NCBI RefSeq assembly: GCF_012515855.1
Contig: NZ_JAAYXO010000204.1
Coordinates: 1-62,160, forward strand
DNA length: 62,160 bases
Direction: 5' to 3'
From: Gordonia sp. (in: high G+C Gram-positive bacteria)
Lineage (GTDB): Bacteria > Actinomycetota > Actinomycetes > Mycobacteriales > Mycobacteriaceae
In this document: positions 61,089 to 62,160 of the stretch, piece after piece
Position numbering within the stretch: the stretch's first letter is position 1
How the letters are laid out: each line of letters starts with the position of its first letter
The notes under the pieces: model-generated
The model's input: only the letters and a program-made list of their open reading frames with translations
Told to the model about the DNA's origin: nothing
The model's database searches: none
Made by a program: the position numbers and the translations under genes

Positions 61089-62093
61089 CTACAGGATGTC
61101 ATCGAATGCCTCGTCGGTCCGAATGGATTTGCGGTCCGTGCTCGCGCCGAGCGCACCGGCGCGCTCGATGGCACCGGGTCGGCCGATCGCATCGGAGTCC
61201 CCGAGCCCGTCCGACCGTCCCAGCGGAGACGCTTGATCGTCGGGCAGCGACTCCCAGTCGGGTGCCCGCTTGGCCTTGCGTTTGTCGTGCAGGCGCGCCA
61301 CCTGAATCGCGAACTCCAGCAGTACCGTCAACGCGAAGGCGAGCGCGGTCATGGTGAACGGATCCTGGCCCGGCGTCACGATCGCCGCGAACACGAACAT
61401 CGTGAAGATGAGGCCGCGACGCCACCGCTTGAGTCGCTCGTAGGTCAGGATGCCGACGAGGTTGAGCGCGATGATGAGCAGCGGGAGCTCGAAGCTGATG
61501 CCGAAGAGAATCAGCAGACGAAGCATGAACCCGAAGTACGCGTCACCGGTCAATGCCGAGACCTGCACGTCGTTGCCGACGGTCAACAGGAACTCGAACG
61601 CCTTGGCGACGACCAGGTAGGCCAACACCACGCCCGCGACGAACAGCACACTGGCGGCGGAGACGAAGCTGACCGCGTAGCGGCGTTCGTTCTTCTTGAG
61701 GCCCGGGGTGATGAATCGCCAGATCTGGAGGATCCAGATGGGGCACGCCAGGACGATGCCCGCGGTGAGCGCGACCTGCAGGCGCAGCATGAACTGATCG
61801 AACGGACCGGTCGCGAGCAGTCGACACTCGCCGTCGGTCGTCAGCGTGGCCCGGGTGTCCGGCGGCAGGTCGCAGTATGGCCCGCGGAGCAGATCGCCCA
61901 ACGACTGGGTCCACAGGAGCCCGTGGCTGTACCAGACGAAACCGATGATCGTGGTCAGCGCGATCGCTGCCATCGAGATGACGAGCCGGTTCCGGAGCTC
62001 GTAAAGATGCTCGGCCAACGGCATCGAGCCGTCGGGATTGACCTTGCTGCGCCGGTTACGCGGGTCGAATCGGCCGAAAGAGAGTCTGCGCAC
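61089..62093 (-). CDS. tatC: Sec-independent protein translocase TatC
   Basis: This 334-residue TatC, with about six spans, is the twin-arginine signal receptor of the Tat export system. [17 protein letters not shown] is the conserved N-terminal region, FxxxF-type [24 protein letters not shown] follows as two parts, and the [11 protein letters not shown] and [14 protein letters not shown] spans with Glu and Pro are typical. The first 22 residues and the Lys/Asp-rich tail after 260 are extra compared with E. coli, as in other actinobacteria. It lies between tatA and helY, as in M. tuberculosis. Confidence 0.95.
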   Translation of the reverse strand: MRRLSFGRFDPRNRRSKVNPDGSMPLAEHLYELRNRLVISMAAIALTTIIGFVWYSHGLLWTQSLGDLLRGPYCDLPPDTRATLTTDGECRLLATGPFDQFMLRLQVALTAGIVLACPIWILQIWRFITPGLKKNERRYAVSFVSAASVLFVAGVVLAYLVVAKAFEFLLTVGNDVQVSALTGDAYFGFMLRLLILFGISFELPLLIIALNLVGILTYERLKRWRRGLIFTMFVFAAIVTPGQDPFTMTALAFALTVLLEFAIQVARLHDKRKAKRAPDWESLPDDQASPLGRSDGLGDSDAIGRPGAIERAGALGASTDRKSIRTDEAFDDIL

Positions 62094-62108
62094 TCCGGTC
62101 GGGTGCGG

Positions 62109-62160
62109 CTATGCCGACTTCTTGTCGGTCGGATTCACCGGATCGGTGACAGCAGGGTTC
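62109..62160 (-). CDS. tatA: TatA, C-terminal end (partial)
   Basis: Only the last 16 codons are in the window, reading NPAVTDPVNPTDKKSA before TAG at 62109-62111. The KKSA ending and position 15 bases upstream of tatC fit TatA, the pore-forming Tat subunit. The rest lies beyond the window edge. Confidence 0.75.
   Translation of the reverse strand, partial: NPAVTDPVNPTDKKSA

Overview
The window is about 62 kb of GC-rich (roughly two-thirds GC) actinobacterial chromosome. Gene content and order point to a mycolic-acid-containing member of the Mycobacteriales, most like Gordonia or a close relative. The supporting evidence is: furA directly upstream of katG; rbpA; adjacent apolipoprotein N-acyltransferase and polyprenol-phosphate mannose synthase genes; an F420-dependent flavoprotein divergent from a DprE2-like dehydrogenase; and the order M24 peptidase - 5'-3' exonuclease - membrane protein - helY - tatC - tatA known from Mycobacterium tuberculosis (Rv2089c to Rv2094c). 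The genus is an inference. No rRNA, tRNA, insertion sequence, prophage or CRISPR array was seen.

Region 1 (1-8.6 kb) is a general-stress island. It carries a SigB/SigF-class sigma factor, CsbD, ChaB, a Dps-like ferritin, a stress-type SDR, a PfpI-family protein, small unknown proteins, and a HemK2-like methyltransferase with a CDGSH protein and a heme-oxygenase-fold diiron protein. Four matches to GTTT-N15/16-GGGTA, the SigB/SigF promoter pattern, precede these genes, and a fifth has one mismatch. Two genes look damaged: a membrane protein broken by two frameshifts, and the diiron protein, which seems to have an internal deletion.

Region 2 (8.6-30.2 kb) is metabolic and regulatory: a BtrH-like orphan, AraC regulator and AhpD-like protein, SDR, SelO AMPylator, succinyl-CoA:acetate CoA-transferase (next to a 43-bp tandem repeat), a TetR/CYP125-like P450 pair around a clear operator, nitroreductase and DoxX proteins, an acyl-CoA dehydrogenase/enoyl-CoA hydratase/MpaB-family set with a divergent PaaX regulator, a VOC protein plus maleylacetate reductase with a divergent MarR, an SDR, BluB and a GNAT acetyltransferase.

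Region 3 (30.2-46.5 kb) holds a four-gene osmoprotectant ABC importer with overlapping start and stop codons, a DUF2853 protein, a second MpaB-family protein, a SnoaL-like protein, a short UvrA-like ATPase, a transmembrane Ser/Thr kinase, a phosphotriesterase-like hydrolase, furA-katG, an F420-type oxidoreductase, and a compact unit of PHO-box-like repeats, promoter, 47-residue ORF and strong terminator.

Region 4 (46.5-62.2 kb) is mostly core genome: an adenylate cyclase-like protein, small zinc-binding proteins, RbpA, the FxsA/amidohydrolase/Lnt/Ppm1 run, a CobG-like fragment, the SDR/F420-FDOR pair, an M24 peptidase, an exonuclease, a DUF4333-like membrane protein, HelY, TatC and the 3' end of tatA. 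Many neighbours overlap by 4 bases at start/stop codons or meet tail to tail at shared stop codons.
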